A stretch of 64,000 nt of DNA from Dactylosporangium siamense (GTDB lineage: Bacteria > Actinomycetota > Actinomycetes > Mycobacteriales > Micromonosporaceae), in NCBI RefSeq assembly GCF_016862795.1, contig NZ_BONQ01000166.1, positions 30,339 through 94,338 of the forward strand. The letters are read 5' to 3'. Position numbers and translations under genes: made by a program. The notes beneath the pieces were generated by a model. The model had not been told where the DNA came from, ran no database searches, and saw only the letters and a list, made by a program, of their open reading frames with translations. Below, piece by piece: positions 45,064 through 53,549 of this stretch (positions within the stretch are counted from its first letter, which is position 1; every line of letters begins with the position of its first letter).

Positions 45064-47172
45064 ATGCACAGCGAAGACCCCCAACAACCCCCAATCGACT
45101 GGCAACGACACGAAGAAGAACTCGCCGACGTCGTACAGCTCCCGCTCGATGACGACAGCCCGACCCTGGTCGACTCGCCCGCCGCGCAGGACAAGCCGCG
45201 GTTCGGCACGACGATGCGACGTGGTGAGCGCCGGCCGGTGCTGCCCGGGTGGCTGCGGTCGCGCGCCGAGCTGCTGTACACGCTGCAATGGGTCACCGGC
45301 TACGTCGGACACGTCGCGGCGTACCACGCGCTGCGGCTGCCGAAGTACGCGCTGAAGCTCGCGTTCCGGTCGCCGGTCGGGCTGGTCAAGGCCATCGGCG
45401 GGTTCTTCCGCTGGCTGTTCGACCTGGAAGGCGAAGCCGTCCGCCAGGCCACCGTCCGTACCGAAGACGCCGAGGCATACCTCAAGTTGTCCCGGCAGCG
45501 GGATCGGCGGGTGCGGTGGCGCGGGATCGTCGCCGTGTTCGTCCTCGTTGGGCTACTGATCGGCGCCGCCGCGCTGGCGGCCGGGCCGCAGTGGTGGACG
45601 TGGGCCGTGACCACGGTCGCGGTCGTCGTGTTCGGTGTGGCCGGCGCGCCCGCTGATCGGCCGTTGCTGGACACGGCGGTGGTCCGGCCTCGGGTTGCGG
45701 CGCTCACGTCGGACATTGTGGTCCGGGCGCTGTCTGTCCTCGGCGTTGCCGGGATCAACCAGGCCCTGGCAAAGAACCCGAGGGCGATCGGGTTCCCGGC
45801 GCCGATTACCCGCGACGGACCCGGCTGGCGCGCCGACGCCGACCTCCCGCCCGGCGTGACCGTCGGCGAGGTCATGGATCGGCGGGACAAGCTCGCGTCC
45901 GGTCTCGGCCGTCCCCTCGGGTGCGTCTGGCCGGAAGGCAACGCGGACATCAGCCCGTCCCGGATCGTGCTGTGGGTCGGCGACGAGCCGATGGCCGCGT
46001 CCCGTCAGCCGGTGTGGCCGCTGCTGAAGGCGGCCACGGTGGACATGTCCAAACCGTTCCCGTTCGGCACCGACCCACGCGGCCGGCTCGTACACCTGGA
46101 GTTGCCGTACACCAACGTCCTGATCGGCTCGATCCCCGGCTACGGCAAGACCGCCGCGATCCAACTGCCGATGCTCGTCACCGCCCTGGACCCGATCGCC
46201 GAACTGTGGGGGTTCGAGTTCAAGGGCACCGGCGGCCTGGACACTCTCGCCAAGGTCTGCACACGGTACGCATCCGGCGCCGACGACGACACCGCCGAGG
46301 CTGGCCTCATCGCGCTACGGGAACTGCGGGCGGAGTGCCAGAAACGCGCGGCGATCATCAAGGGTCTGCCGAAGGACGTCTGCCCGGACAACAAGGTCAC
46401 CCCCGAACTGGCCCGCCGGATCAAGGGCCTGCACTGGCTCGTGGCTGGGTTCGATGAGTGTCAGGAGTTGTTCGCGCATCCGGAGTTCGGCAAGGAGGCC
46501 GGCGAACTCGCCGAGAAGATCATCAAACTCGGCCGTGCCCTGGGCGTGATCCTGTTGCTCGCCACCCAACGCCCGGACGCCAAGAGCCTTCCCACGGGTG
46601 TCTCGGCGAACGTCGGGACGCGGTACTGCCTGCGGGTAATGGGCCAACTGGAGAACGACATGGTCCTGGGCACGTCCAGCTACCGCAACGGCATCCGGGC
46701 CACCATGTTCGCCAAGAAGGACAAGGGCGTGGGGTACCTGGTCGGCGCGGCCGACGAGGCGCAGATCGTGAGGACGTTCTACCTCGACGGCCCGACCGTG
46801 GAGAAGCTCGCTGCACGGGCCTATGCCGCCCGGCAGGCCGCCGGCACGTTGACCGTCCAACCGGCCGAGGCCACAACGGTCCGGCGGGAGACGGTCTTGG
46901 AGGACACGCTCGCCGTGATCCGCGCCGACGAGCCGAAGGTCTGGACGGAAACCCTCGTGACCCGGCTGGCCGGGCTGCGGCCCGACGTCTACGGCGACCT
47001 CACGCGGGAGCAGCTCAGCGCGGCGCTCAAGCCGTACGGCATCAGCACGTCGCAGGTGTGGGGCAGCGACCCCGACACCGGCAAATCCGCCAACCGGCGC
47101 GGCTTGGAGCGGTCCGCAATCGCGGACGCGGTAGCCGATCGTAACCGGCGACGCGGGGATCAAGCCGCCTGA
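45064..47172 (+). CDS. FtsK/SpoIIIE-type conjugal DNA translocase (TraB/TraSA-like)
   Basis: This 702-residue ATPase has two transmembrane helices (about 155-200), a Walker A motif GSIPGYGKTAA near residue 355, Walker B-like WLVAGFDECQEL near 460, LLLATQRPDAKSLP near 495, and a C-terminal region (about 615-690) that could be a winged helix recognising the element's transfer locus. In AICEs such a protein alone moves double-stranded DNA between hyphae. A Shine-Dalgarno (GGAGGA) lies 10 bases upstream. It is followed by a CTAG-rich repeat region that could be the transfer (clt-like) site. Confidence 0.88.
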   Translation: MHSEDPQQPPIDWQRHEEELADVVQLPLDDDSPTLVDSPAAQDKPRFGTTMRRGERRPVLPGWLRSRAELLYTLQWVTGYVGHVAAYHALRLPKYALKLAFRSPVGLVKAIGGFFRWLFDLEGEAVRQATVRTEDAEAYLKLSRQRDRRVRWRGIVAVFVLVGLLIGAAALAAGPQWWTWAVTTVAVVVFGVAGAPADRPLLDTAVVRPRVAALTSDIVVRALSVLGVAGINQALAKNPRAIGFPAPITRDGPGWRADADLPPGVTVGEVMDRRDKLASGLGRPLGCVWPEGNADISPSRIVLWVGDEPMAASRQPVWPLLKAATVDMSKPFPFGTDPRGRLVHLELPYTNVLIGSIPGYGKTAAIQLPMLVTALDPIAELWGFEFKGTGGLDTLAKVCTRYASGADDDTAEAGLIALRELRAECQKRAAIIKGLPKDVCPDNKVTPELARRIKGLHWLVAGFDECQELFAHPEFGKEAGELAEKIIKLGRALGVILLLATQRPDAKSLPTGVSANVGTRYCLRVMGQLENDMVLGTSSYRNGIRATMFAKKDKGVGYLVGAADEAQIVRTFYLDGPTVEKLAARAYAARQAAGTLTVQPAEATTVRRETVLEDTLAVIRADEPKVWTETLVTRLAGLRPDVYGDLTREQLSAALKPYGISTSQVWGSDPDTGKSANRRGLERSAIADAVADRNRRRGDQAA

Positions 47173-47177
47173 ATCGC

Positions 47178-47261
47178 TGCTAGGTCTAGCAGCCCGCGTT
47201 GCTAGACCTAGCACCCCCGCTAGCACTCAATCCAGCACCTGATCAGCGCGCTAGTACCTAG
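47178..47261. repeat. CTAG-rich inverted repeats downstream of the translocase gene
   Basis: TGCTAGGTCTAGCA (47178-47191) and TGCTAGACCTAGCA (47200-47213) are exact reverse complements, and further CTAG-containing repeats follow at 47220-47223, 47251-47254 and about 47258. Seven CTAG tetramers in 84 bases is exceptional, since CTAG is rare in actinobacterial DNA. This could be the clt/transfer-origin locus, a replication iteron region, or operators for the element's GntR protein. Confidence 0.6.
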
Positions 47262-47307
47262 CAGCGCCGACCCCTCATGCCCTCAAACTGCTCCGTGGAG
47301 GCGTTTC

Positions 47308-47553
47308 GTGGACTCCCTCGCCCTGCTAGCCACCCTCGCCATCGCCGGTTACGCACTGTTGTACGTCCTGGCCTGCGCCGCCTTTCCGTTCGGCAACTGC
47401 CGCCGGTGCAAGGGCACCGGCAAGCTCCGCAACCCGTTCTTCCGGCGCATGTTCCGGCTCTGCCCTCGCTGCGACGGCACCGGCCGACGCGTCCGAATCG
47501 GCCGCCGCGTGTACGAGTACCTGCGCAGCGAACACCGCCAGGGCACCCGATGA
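47308..47553 (+). CDS. Small membrane-anchored zinc-ribbon protein
   Basis: This 81-residue protein starts at GTG 47308 (GGAGG upstream), with one transmembrane helix (about 4-24) and two CxxC pairs (NCRRCKGTGKL and LCPRCDGTGRR) that resemble a DnaJ-type zinc knuckle. This type is frequent between the transfer and replication genes of AICEs. Function unknown. It overlaps the next gene by ATGA. Confidence 0.7.
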   Translation: MDSLALLATLAIAGYALLYVLACAAFPFGNCRRCKGTGKLRNPFFRRMFRLCPRCDGTGRRVRIGRRVYEYLRSEHRQGTR

Positions 47554-47843
47554 GCCGGCGGCCCGGTGAGCACCCGGAGTGGTGCGCTGGCGGGCACCGA
47601 TGCGGGTTCGGCGAGCACCGCGCTCAGCCGGTCACCCTCGACGCTCCCGGCCTCGGCCGCGTCGTCCTGACCCGAGTCCAGGGCAGCGACGGCCGCGAAC
47701 ACGCCGAGGTCCGCCTCACCGTCGCGCTCGCCAGCGCGGAACCCGTTGCCAGGCAACAACTCGTGGCCCTGACGAACGATCTCGACACCGTCCTGTCCCG
47801 CGCCGGGTACGCCAGCGCCCGCCCGGCCCGCCGCGTCGCCTAG
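47550..47843 (+). CDS. Hypothetical AICE protein with His/Cys N-terminus
   Basis: This 97-residue protein begins MSRRPGEHPEWCAGGHRCGF, which has Cys/His spacing typical of small metal-binding AICE proteins, followed by an alpha/beta segment. It is translationally coupled to the preceding gene and lies 26 bases before the replication gene. Function unknown. Confidence 0.62.
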   Translation: MSRRPGEHPEWCAGGHRCGFGEHRAQPVTLDAPGLGRVVLTRVQGSDGREHAEVRLTVALASAEPVARQQLVALTNDLDTVLSRAGYASARPARRVA

Positions 47844-47869
47844 CCCTTCGACTGAGAGGAGTCGCCAAC

Positions 47870-49813
47870 GTGACCCGACAAACGCACGACCACGCGGCCG
47901 AGCAAGCCGTCCTCGGCGCCGCACTGCTTGCCCCGCACGTCGTCGGTGACCTGGCCGCCACGCTCAACCCGGAGGACTTCCACCGCCCGGCGCACGCCGT
48001 GCTGTGGCAGATCCTCATCGACCGACACGCCGCCGGGCAACCGGTCGACCCGATCACGATCGCCGCGTACCTCACCGAGAGCGGCGACTTGGGCAAGGTC
48101 GGCGGCGCCGCCTACCTGCACACCCTCATGCAGGCCACGCCCAGCGCCGCGAACGCCAGCCACTACGCGGGCATCGTCGCCGACCACGCCCGGCGCCGAC
48201 AGGTGGTCGAGCTGGGCGCGCAACTGGCCCAGCTCGCCACGTCGGGCGCCGACGTGGCCGACGTGGTGGCCGCCGGCCGCAGCATGCTCGACACCGCGAC
48301 CGGCGGGGGTTGGCCAACGCTGATCCCGCTCGGCACCGGCCGGCACCTGCCGGCGTTCCCGGCCGAGGCACTGCCGGGCTGGGTGGCCGACATGGCGTTC
48401 GCCGTCGCCGAGTTCACCCAGACCCCGGTCGACGCCGCCGGCTCGATCGCCCTGGCCGCGCTGTCGACCGCTGCCGGCGGACGGGCCGAGGTGGAGGTGC
48501 GCGGCTCGTGGCGTGAGCCGACGAACCTGTACACGGTCGTCGTGCTCCCGCCGGGTTCCCGGAAGTCGGCGGTGTTCGCTGCGATGATCGGTCCGCTGCT
48601 GGACGCGGAACGTCGACTGGTGGAACTCGCTCGGCCGGCGATCGTGGAGGCCGAGTTGGCGGCGAAGGTCGCGGGCAAGACGGCCGAACGCGCGGCCAAC
48701 GCCGCCGCCAGTTCCGACGATCGCGGGGCGCTGCTCGCTGAGGCCTCCGCCGCTGCGCAGGAAGCCGCAGAGGTGATCGTTCCGGCGCTGCCGCAGCTCG
48801 TCGCCGACGACATCACCAGCGAGACCGCCGCCGCGCTGCTCGCTGCCCAAGGTGGCCGGCTCGCTGTGCTCTCCCCGGAAGGTGGCATCTTCGCCACCAT
48901 CGCTGGCCGGTACTCCGGGACGCCCAACCTGGAGGTGTTCCTCAAGGGGCACGCCGGCGACATGATGCGCGTCGGCCGGCTGTCTCGCGACGCCAACCAC
49001 GTAGACCGGCCTGCGCTCACCCTCGGCCTGGCCGTGCAGCCCGAGATCCTCCGCGACATTGCCCAGATGCCGGGCTTCCGTGGCCTCGGTCTCCTCGCCC
49101 GACTCCTGTTCGCGGTCCCCGTGAACACGGTCGGCTGGCGCAACGTCGATGTCGACCCGGTTCCGGCGTCGGTCGCGGCGACGTACGCGGCGAACCTGAC
49201 CACGCTCGTCCTCACCCTCGCCGACTGGACCGACCCGGCGGTCCTGCCGCTTACCCCGGACGCGAACGCTCGTGTGCTCGACATCCAACGGGCGGTGGAG
49301 CCTCGGCTCCGTCCCGGCGGTCCTTGGGGACACATCGTGGACTGGGGGAGCAAGTACACCGGCGCCGTGGTCCGTATCGCTGGGCTGATTCACCTCGGCG
49401 AGCACCTCCGTGACGGCTGGGGCAAACCGATCGACGCCGCCACCCTCGACCGCGCTGCGCTCATCGGCGAGTACTACGCCGCCCACGCCCTGGCCGCCTT
49501 CGATGACATGGGTGCCGACCCCACCACTCGCAACGCGGAAACGATCCTCGGCTGGATCGAGCGCACCGGGACGACGGCCTTCACCAAGCGGGACCTGTAC
49601 CGCGCCGTCAAGAGTGCCCAATTCGCCAACGTTGCCGACCTCGACGGACCGCTCGGCGTGCTGGACGCGCATGGCTACGTCCGGCAGCTCGACCCGCCGG
49701 CCCGGTCAGCCAAAGGCGGCCGGCCACCTTCGCCGAGCTACCTCGTCCACCCCGACGTGCACCGGCCGGCCGGCACCGTCCACGCCCTCGACGCGCACCG
49801 GCGGGCCGCTTGA
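47870..49813 (+). CDS. AICE replication protein: DnaB N-terminal domain plus DUF3987
   Basis: This 647-residue protein (GTG 47870 after GAGAGGAG) has an N-terminal DnaB-type helical domain (about 1-120; EQAVLGAALLAP, LTESGDLGKVGGAAYLHTLM) joined to a DUF3987 primase/helicase-like region (about 160-560). That region contains a degenerate P-loop-like segment VVVLPPGSRKSAVF and conserved LSPEGGIFATIAGRY. A C-terminal winged-helix-like tail follows (TAFTKRDLYRAV). This arrangement is a known AICE Rep type, initiating extrachromosomal replication after excision. Neighbouring xis and int complete the maintenance module. Confidence 0.82.
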   Translation: MTRQTHDHAAEQAVLGAALLAPHVVGDLAATLNPEDFHRPAHAVLWQILIDRHAAGQPVDPITIAAYLTESGDLGKVGGAAYLHTLMQATPSAANASHYAGIVADHARRRQVVELGAQLAQLATSGADVADVVAAGRSMLDTATGGGWPTLIPLGTGRHLPAFPAEALPGWVADMAFAVAEFTQTPVDAAGSIALAALSTAAGGRAEVEVRGSWREPTNLYTVVVLPPGSRKSAVFAAMIGPLLDAERRLVELARPAIVEAELAAKVAGKTAERAANAAASSDDRGALLAEASAAAQEAAEVIVPALPQLVADDITSETAAALLAAQGGRLAVLSPEGGIFATIAGRYSGTPNLEVFLKGHAGDMMRVGRLSRDANHVDRPALTLGLAVQPEILRDIAQMPGFRGLGLLARLLFAVPVNTVGWRNVDVDPVPASVAATYAANLTTLVLTLADWTDPAVLPLTPDANARVLDIQRAVEPRLRPGGPWGHIVDWGSKYTGAVVRIAGLIHLGEHLRDGWGKPIDAATLDRAALIGEYYAAHALAAFDDMGADPTTRNAETILGWIERTGTTAFTKRDLYRAVKSAQFANVADLDGPLGVLDAHGYVRQLDPPARSAKGGRPPSPSYLVHPDVHRPAGTVHALDAHRRAA

Positions 49814-49819
49814 CCCCAC

Positions 49820-49888
49820 TGACAGAACTGCCACAACCGACACAACCCACGACCGGCCGACGTTCTGTCAGTTCTGGCAGTTCTGTCA
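49820..49888. promoter_or_regulatory. 14-bp inverted repeat between rep and xis
   Basis: TGACAGAACTGCCA (49820-49833) and TGGCAGTTCTGTCA (49875-49888) are exact complements, and additional TTCTGTCAG copies lie between them. The site could be an operator for xis/int, an origin structure or a terminator for rep. Confidence 0.5.
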
Positions 49889-49950
49889 CGGCCCGTGCCG
49901 ACCGCCGCGCCACTACCCAACCGGCCGACATCGCAACGGGGGAACTGCCG

Positions 49951-50160
49951 ATGCCCACGAACCTCAGTGCCCGCGCCGGCCGCGGACTGCTCACCATCCC
50001 GGACGTCTGCGCCGAGCTGGGCGTGTCCCGCTCGACCTTCTACGACTGGCGTGCCAAGCGGAAGGCGCCCCCGTGCGTGAAGCTCCCGAACGGTGACCTC
50101 CGCGTCCGGCGCGCAGAACTCGACCGTTGGCTCGAATCGCTTGAGGACGTGGCCGCCTGA
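49951..50160 (+). CDS. xis: Excisionase (MerR/HTH_17-type)
   Basis: This 69-residue protein has a helix-turn-helix, LLTIPDVCAELGVSRSTFYDW followed by KRKAPPCVKLPNGDLRVRRAE, the usual excisionase pattern. ATG 49951 is preceded by GGGGGA; a longer frame from 49810 would run through the inverted repeat and is unlikely. Its stop overlaps the integrase start by one base (TGATG), so the two are coupled. It directs the integrase towards excision. Confidence 0.88.
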   Translation: MPTNLSARAGRGLLTIPDVCAELGVSRSTFYDWRAKRKAPPCVKLPNGDLRVRRAELDRWLESLEDVAA

Positions 50161-51521
50161 TGAAGACCACCTTCGACGTACGGATCTGGGCAATCGACGT
50201 CTACAAGGGCACCGAGACGACCACGTACAAGGTGGTCTGGGTGGTCGACGGCCGGCGCCGGAAGGAGCCGTTCAAGACGGCGGCGCTCGCCGAGAGCTTC
50301 CGGTCCGAACTGGTGACGGCGGCCCGCAAGGGTGAGGCGTTCGATATCGCATCCGGCCGTCCGGTGTCGTCGCTCAGGAACGACACGATGTCCTGGTACG
50401 AGTTCGCCTGCAAGTTCGTGGACATGAAGTGGCCGCACGTCGCAGCCACCACCCGCCGGACGCATGCGGAGGCGATGACGGCGATCACGCCCGCGCTGTT
50501 CACCACGACCCGGGGTAAGCCCAACGATAAGTTGATCCGCAAGGCGCTCAGCCGGTGGGCGTTCAACACGCAACAACGCGGCGCCGAGGAGAAGCCTCAG
50601 GACGTGGCCGACGCCCTGAAGTGGGTTAGCCGCAATACCCGACCGGTGTCCGCGCTCGCCGATCCGAAGGTGCTCCGGCCACTGCTGAACTCGCTTGCGG
50701 TCCGTCTCGACGGCCAGGCCGCCGCGCCCAGCGTCATCAGCCGTCGCCGGAAGATTCTCAACACGAGCGTTGAGTACGCCGTCGAACTCAGGCTCTTGGA
50801 CGCGAACCCCATTCCGGCGCTGAAATGGAAGCCGCCAAAGCCTGTTCAGGTGGTCGATCGACGCGCGGTCCCGAACCCGGTTCAGGCACGGACGCTCATC
50901 AACGCGGTGCGAGACAAAGTTCCGGCCGGTGCTCACCTGGCCGCATTTTTCGGATGCCTGTACTTCGCCGGAATGCGGCCCGAGGAAGCCGTTGCACTCA
51001 AGCGCTCGAATCTTCATCTCCCGAAAGAGGGGTGGGGCGAGTTCGAATTCGGCGAGGCCGAACCGCACGCGGGCAAGGAATGGACGGACAGCGGCGAGAA
51101 CCGCGACCGACGGCAACTCAAGCAACGCGAGGTGGGGGAGCGGCGTATCGCGCCGTGCCCGCCCGAGCTGACCGCGCTCATCCACTGGCACCTGGACGAG
51201 TTCGGCACCGGGGCCGGCGGCCGGCTGTTCGTCGGCGAGCGCAACCGCAACGAGCTGCCCAAGCGAACCATCACCACGACCTGGCGCTTGGCCCGCGAGT
51301 ACGTGTTCCCTCCGGAGATCCTGGAGACGCCTCTGGCAAAGCGTCCCTACGACCTGCGGCACGCGGCCGTCTCGACGTGGCTCAACGGTGGCGTGCCGCC
51401 CACCGACGTCGCTCTGTGGGCCGGCCAGTCGGTGGAGATCCTGTTCCGGATCTATGCCTCCTGCCTCGACAAAGGCACGGAGATCCTCCGTCGACGGGTC
51501 AGCGCAGCGCTGGGCTACTGA
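50160..51521 (+). CDS. int: Tyrosine site-specific integrase of the AICE
   Basis: This 453-residue phage-type recombinase has an N-terminal arm-binding domain, a SAM-like core-binding domain (about 75-200) and a catalytic domain from about 240. The first catalytic Arg is in GMRPEEAVAL, the second in [11 protein letters not shown], and the nucleophilic Tyr in RIYASC near 435. The His of the usual GHS box is Gln here (LWAGQSVE), whereas the pseudogene remnant at 36.6 kb retains GHS. It catalyses recombination at the tRNA-Arg 3' end. A hairpin terminator (51611-51654) follows. Confidence 0.9.
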   Translation: MKTTFDVRIWAIDVYKGTETTTYKVVWVVDGRRRKEPFKTAALAESFRSELVTAARKGEAFDIASGRPVSSLRNDTMSWYEFACKFVDMKWPHVAATTRRTHAEAMTAITPALFTTTRGKPNDKLIRKALSRWAFNTQQRGAEEKPQDVADALKWVSRNTRPVSALADPKVLRPLLNSLAVRLDGQAAAPSVISRRRKILNTSVEYAVELRLLDANPIPALKWKPPKPVQVVDRRAVPNPVQARTLINAVRDKVPAGAHLAAFFGCLYFAGMRPEEAVALKRSNLHLPKEGWGEFEFGEAEPHAGKEWTDSGENRDRRQLKQREVGERRIAPCPPELTALIHWHLDEFGTGAGGRLFVGERNRNELPKRTITTTWRLAREYVFPPEILETPLAKRPYDLRHAAVSTWLNGGVPPTDVALWAGQSVEILFRIYASCLDKGTEILRRRVSAALGY

Positions 51522-51590
51522 CCTCCCCAGGGCCGCCCCCGCTTGGGGGCGTATTGGGGGCGGACCGCCGATCATGGCGAGATTAAGCCG

Positions 51591-51721
51591 GTGACAGCCG
51601 GACATACGAGCGAAGCCCTTGACCACAGAAATGCTGGTCAAGGGCTTCGTTTTTGCTGATCAGAGCCACTTCAAGAAGTGTGCCCCCGGCAGGATTCGAA
51701 CCTGCGCCCCCGCCTCCGGAG
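51591..51721. repeat. Right attachment-site repeat (attR) and integrase terminator
   Basis: This is the copy of 36770-36900. It contains the integrase terminator (stem arms 51611-51624 and 51636-51649, TTTTT to 51654) and the 3' 41 bases of the intact tRNA-Arg. Strand exchange anywhere within the 59 identical bases (51663-51721) would keep the tRNA intact after excision. Confidence 0.92.
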
Positions 51722-51752
51722 GGCGGTGCTCTATCCCCTGAGCTACGGGGGC
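51681..51752 (-). tRNA. tRNA-Arg (anticodon CCG)
   Basis: A full 72-base cloverleaf folds on the minus strand: acceptor GCCCCCG/CGGGGGC, D arm GCTC...GAGC, anticodon stem CCGCC/GGCGG with loop CTCCGGA (anticodon CCG), T arm GCAGG TTCGAAT CCTGC, discriminator A. CCA is not encoded. It is the integration target of the AICE, which lies at its 3' side, and sits about 1.8 kb from the arginyl-tRNA synthetase gene. Confidence 0.95.
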
Positions 51753-51796
51753 CTTGCGGCCTCGCAAAGAATAACAGATCCGCTGTGGCGCCTGAG

Positions 51797-52426
51797 TCAG
51801 GAGGGGAGGGGTTCGGCGCCGAGGTCCTTGAGCTTCTCGGTGAGGGCGGTGATGTCGTACTGCTGGGACACCCGCATCTTCTCGGCGCCGTCGCGGACCT
51901 CGGTGGTGGAGGCCTTCTCGGCGGCGGTCTCTGACATGTGGATGCCGCCCAGGTGGTGGCGGAGCATGAGCTGGCACCACATGGTGTCGAAGTCCTTGCC
52001 GGTGGCGGACTTCAGCTTCTTGAGCTCGTCCTGGGAGGCCATGCCGGGCATGCGGCCGTCCGGCTGGAGGGCGTTCTTGCCGTCGGGCATCCAGGACATC
52101 GGGGCGTTGTCCGTGTTGGGGGACAGGTGCCAGTGGGTCAGCCAGGTCTGCATCTGGCCGATCTGCCACTGCTGGCTGGTGGCCATGTCGTAGCCCAGGG
52201 TGCGGATGTCGTCGGTGGAGCCGAGGCGGTACGCGAACATGGCCATCTCGACCGCCTGAGCGTGGTGGACGCTCATGTCGCGGGCGAAGCCGGCGTCGAC
52301 GGAGTCCTCGCCGGGGGCGCGCAGGGTCGGGATGAGGTATCCGACGGAGACGCCCACGGCGAGGAGGAGAACGGCGGCGAGCACGCCCAGGGTCAGGCGT
52401 GCCCGCGCCGTGAGTTGTCCGAACAT
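51797..52426 (-). CDS. DUF305 membrane-anchored protein
   Basis: This 209-residue protein has an N-terminal transmembrane or signal-anchor helix (about 8-30) and a DUF305 ferritin-like four-helix domain with the repeated motif FARDMSVHHAQAVEMA and LMLRHHLGGIHMSE. The His/Met-rich helices suggest metal (copper) binding. ATG 52426 fits the anchor. It follows the DUF3105 gene by 10 bases on the same strand, a pairing widespread in actinobacteria. Confidence 0.88.
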   Translation of the reverse strand: MFGQLTARARLTLGVLAAVLLLAVGVSVGYLIPTLRAPGEDSVDAGFARDMSVHHAQAVEMAMFAYRLGSTDDIRTLGYDMATSQQWQIGQMQTWLTHWHLSPNTDNAPMSWMPDGKNALQPDGRMPGMASQDELKKLKSATGKDFDTMWCQLMLRHHLGGIHMSETAAEKASTTEVRDGAEKMRVSQQYDITALTEKLKDLGAEPLPS

Positions 52427-52436
52427 GGGTCGGTGC

Positions 52437-53372
52437 TCAGCCGCCCGTGCCCGGCTGCTGCTGGGTGGCGTCCTTGCCGAGGTCGCGCGGCACGGTGCCG
52501 GTCTCGGTGATGATGTCACCGCTGGAGCAGGGGGTGCCGGGCTCGAGGCTGGCGTTCTGGCGGAGCGCCTTGATGAACTCGTCGACGCGGGCGTCGCTGG
52601 CCTTGTCGACCTGCAGCTGGTAGCCCCAGGCCTGCAGGGAGATCGGCTTGGCCTGGCCCTCGTAGGGGCTCATCATCAGGAAGTCCTTGCCGCGGACCTT
52701 CTTCGCGAGCGCTTCGACCTGGTCGGCCGGCAGGTTGGGCTGGTAGGTGATCCAGACCGAACCGTGCTCCATCGCGTGCAGGGCGTGCTCGGTGGCGATC
52801 GGTGCGGTGTACACGTCGCCGAGGCAGCGCTGCCAGTTCTGGTTGTGGTTGCCGGAGACCGGGGGGTTCGCGATGCTCAGGTCGTACTTCTGCTGACCCC
52901 AGACGTGGCTGCGCTCTTCGGTGTAGGCCTTGTTGATCTTGCGGAAGTCCTTGATGCCGTCGATGCGATCGGCGCGCTGCTGGACGGTGAGACCGTTCTC
53001 GTTGACCTGGTAGACGGCGAAGCCCACGATGCCGAGGGCCAGCAGGCCGACCACCGAGAACAGGATGATCGGGCCCCATGCGGCGCCCTGCTTCACCTTC
53101 ACCGGGGCGACCTTGCGCGCGGCCGGGCGGCCGGCGGGGCGCTTCCCGGCCGGGGCGGTCTTGCGCGCCGGGGCGGACTTGCGGGGGCTCGCCTTCGGCT
53201 TGCCGAGCGAGACCGGCGCGTCCTCCTCCTCGGCCGCGGCCGAGGCCTCGTCGGAGGTGGTCTCGTCGAGATCCAAGGGCTCCTCGTCGCCGCCCTGCTT
53301 CGGCTTGGCGCCGGCCACGGGCTTGGTCGACGGCTTGCGGTTGCCGCCGCCGTGCTGGGTGCTCATGCTCAT
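52437..53372 (-). CDS. DUF3105 membrane protein
   Basis: This 311-residue protein has a disordered, Lys/Pro/Ala-rich cytoplasmic N-tail (about 1-95), one transmembrane helix (about 100-122) and an extracytoplasmic DUF3105 domain with conserved NPPVSGNHNQNWQRCLGDVY, HAMEHGSVWITYQP and MMSPYEG. Function unknown; the His residues and the DUF305 partner suggest a metal or redox role. ATG 53372 is one of three closely spaced in-frame starts (53387, 53372, 53366). Confidence 0.85.
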   Translation of the reverse strand: MSMSTQHGGGNRKPSTKPVAGAKPKQGGDEEPLDLDETTSDEASAAAEEEDAPVSLGKPKASPRKSAPARKTAPAGKRPAGRPAARKVAPVKVKQGAAWGPIILFSVVGLLALGIVGFAVYQVNENGLTVQQRADRIDGIKDFRKINKAYTEERSHVWGQQKYDLSIANPPVSGNHNQNWQRCLGDVYTAPIATEHALHAMEHGSVWITYQPNLPADQVEALAKKVRGKDFLMMSPYEGQAKPISLQAWGYQLQVDKASDARVDEFIKALRQNASLEPGTPCSSGDIITETGTVPRDLGKDATQQQPGTGG

Positions 53373-53549
53373 GTCGTCGCCTCGCAACGCTCAGCGTTGT
53401 GCTCGCTCATCGGGCCTCGTCTGGTCAACGGTCGGGGGGTCGGGCGGGACGCGGGGTCGGTGAACACCGCCGGAGCGGCCGTCCCGCATTGTGACCAGCA
53501 GAACGGGCCGCCGCCAAGTACCGGAGTCTACCCCCGATAACATTTGTCG

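Larger units (their letters stand above)
36859..51721. mobile_element. AICE (actinomycete integrative and conjugative element) in tRNA-Arg(CCG)
   Basis: An element of about 14.8 kb is bounded by direct repeats of the tRNA 3' end. Gene order from the right end is integrase, excisionase, replication protein (DnaB-N/DUF3987), two small zinc-ribbon-like proteins, FtsK-like translocase, DUF2637 spread protein, DUF6284-like protein, GntR regulator, HAD hydrolase, small proteins, second GntR, and the Mrr-NACHT cargo gene at the left end. This is the pSAM2-type module set: double-stranded DNA transfer by one translocase, with no relaxase or type IV secretion genes. All backbone modules look intact, so excision may be possible. 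Confidence 0.92.
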
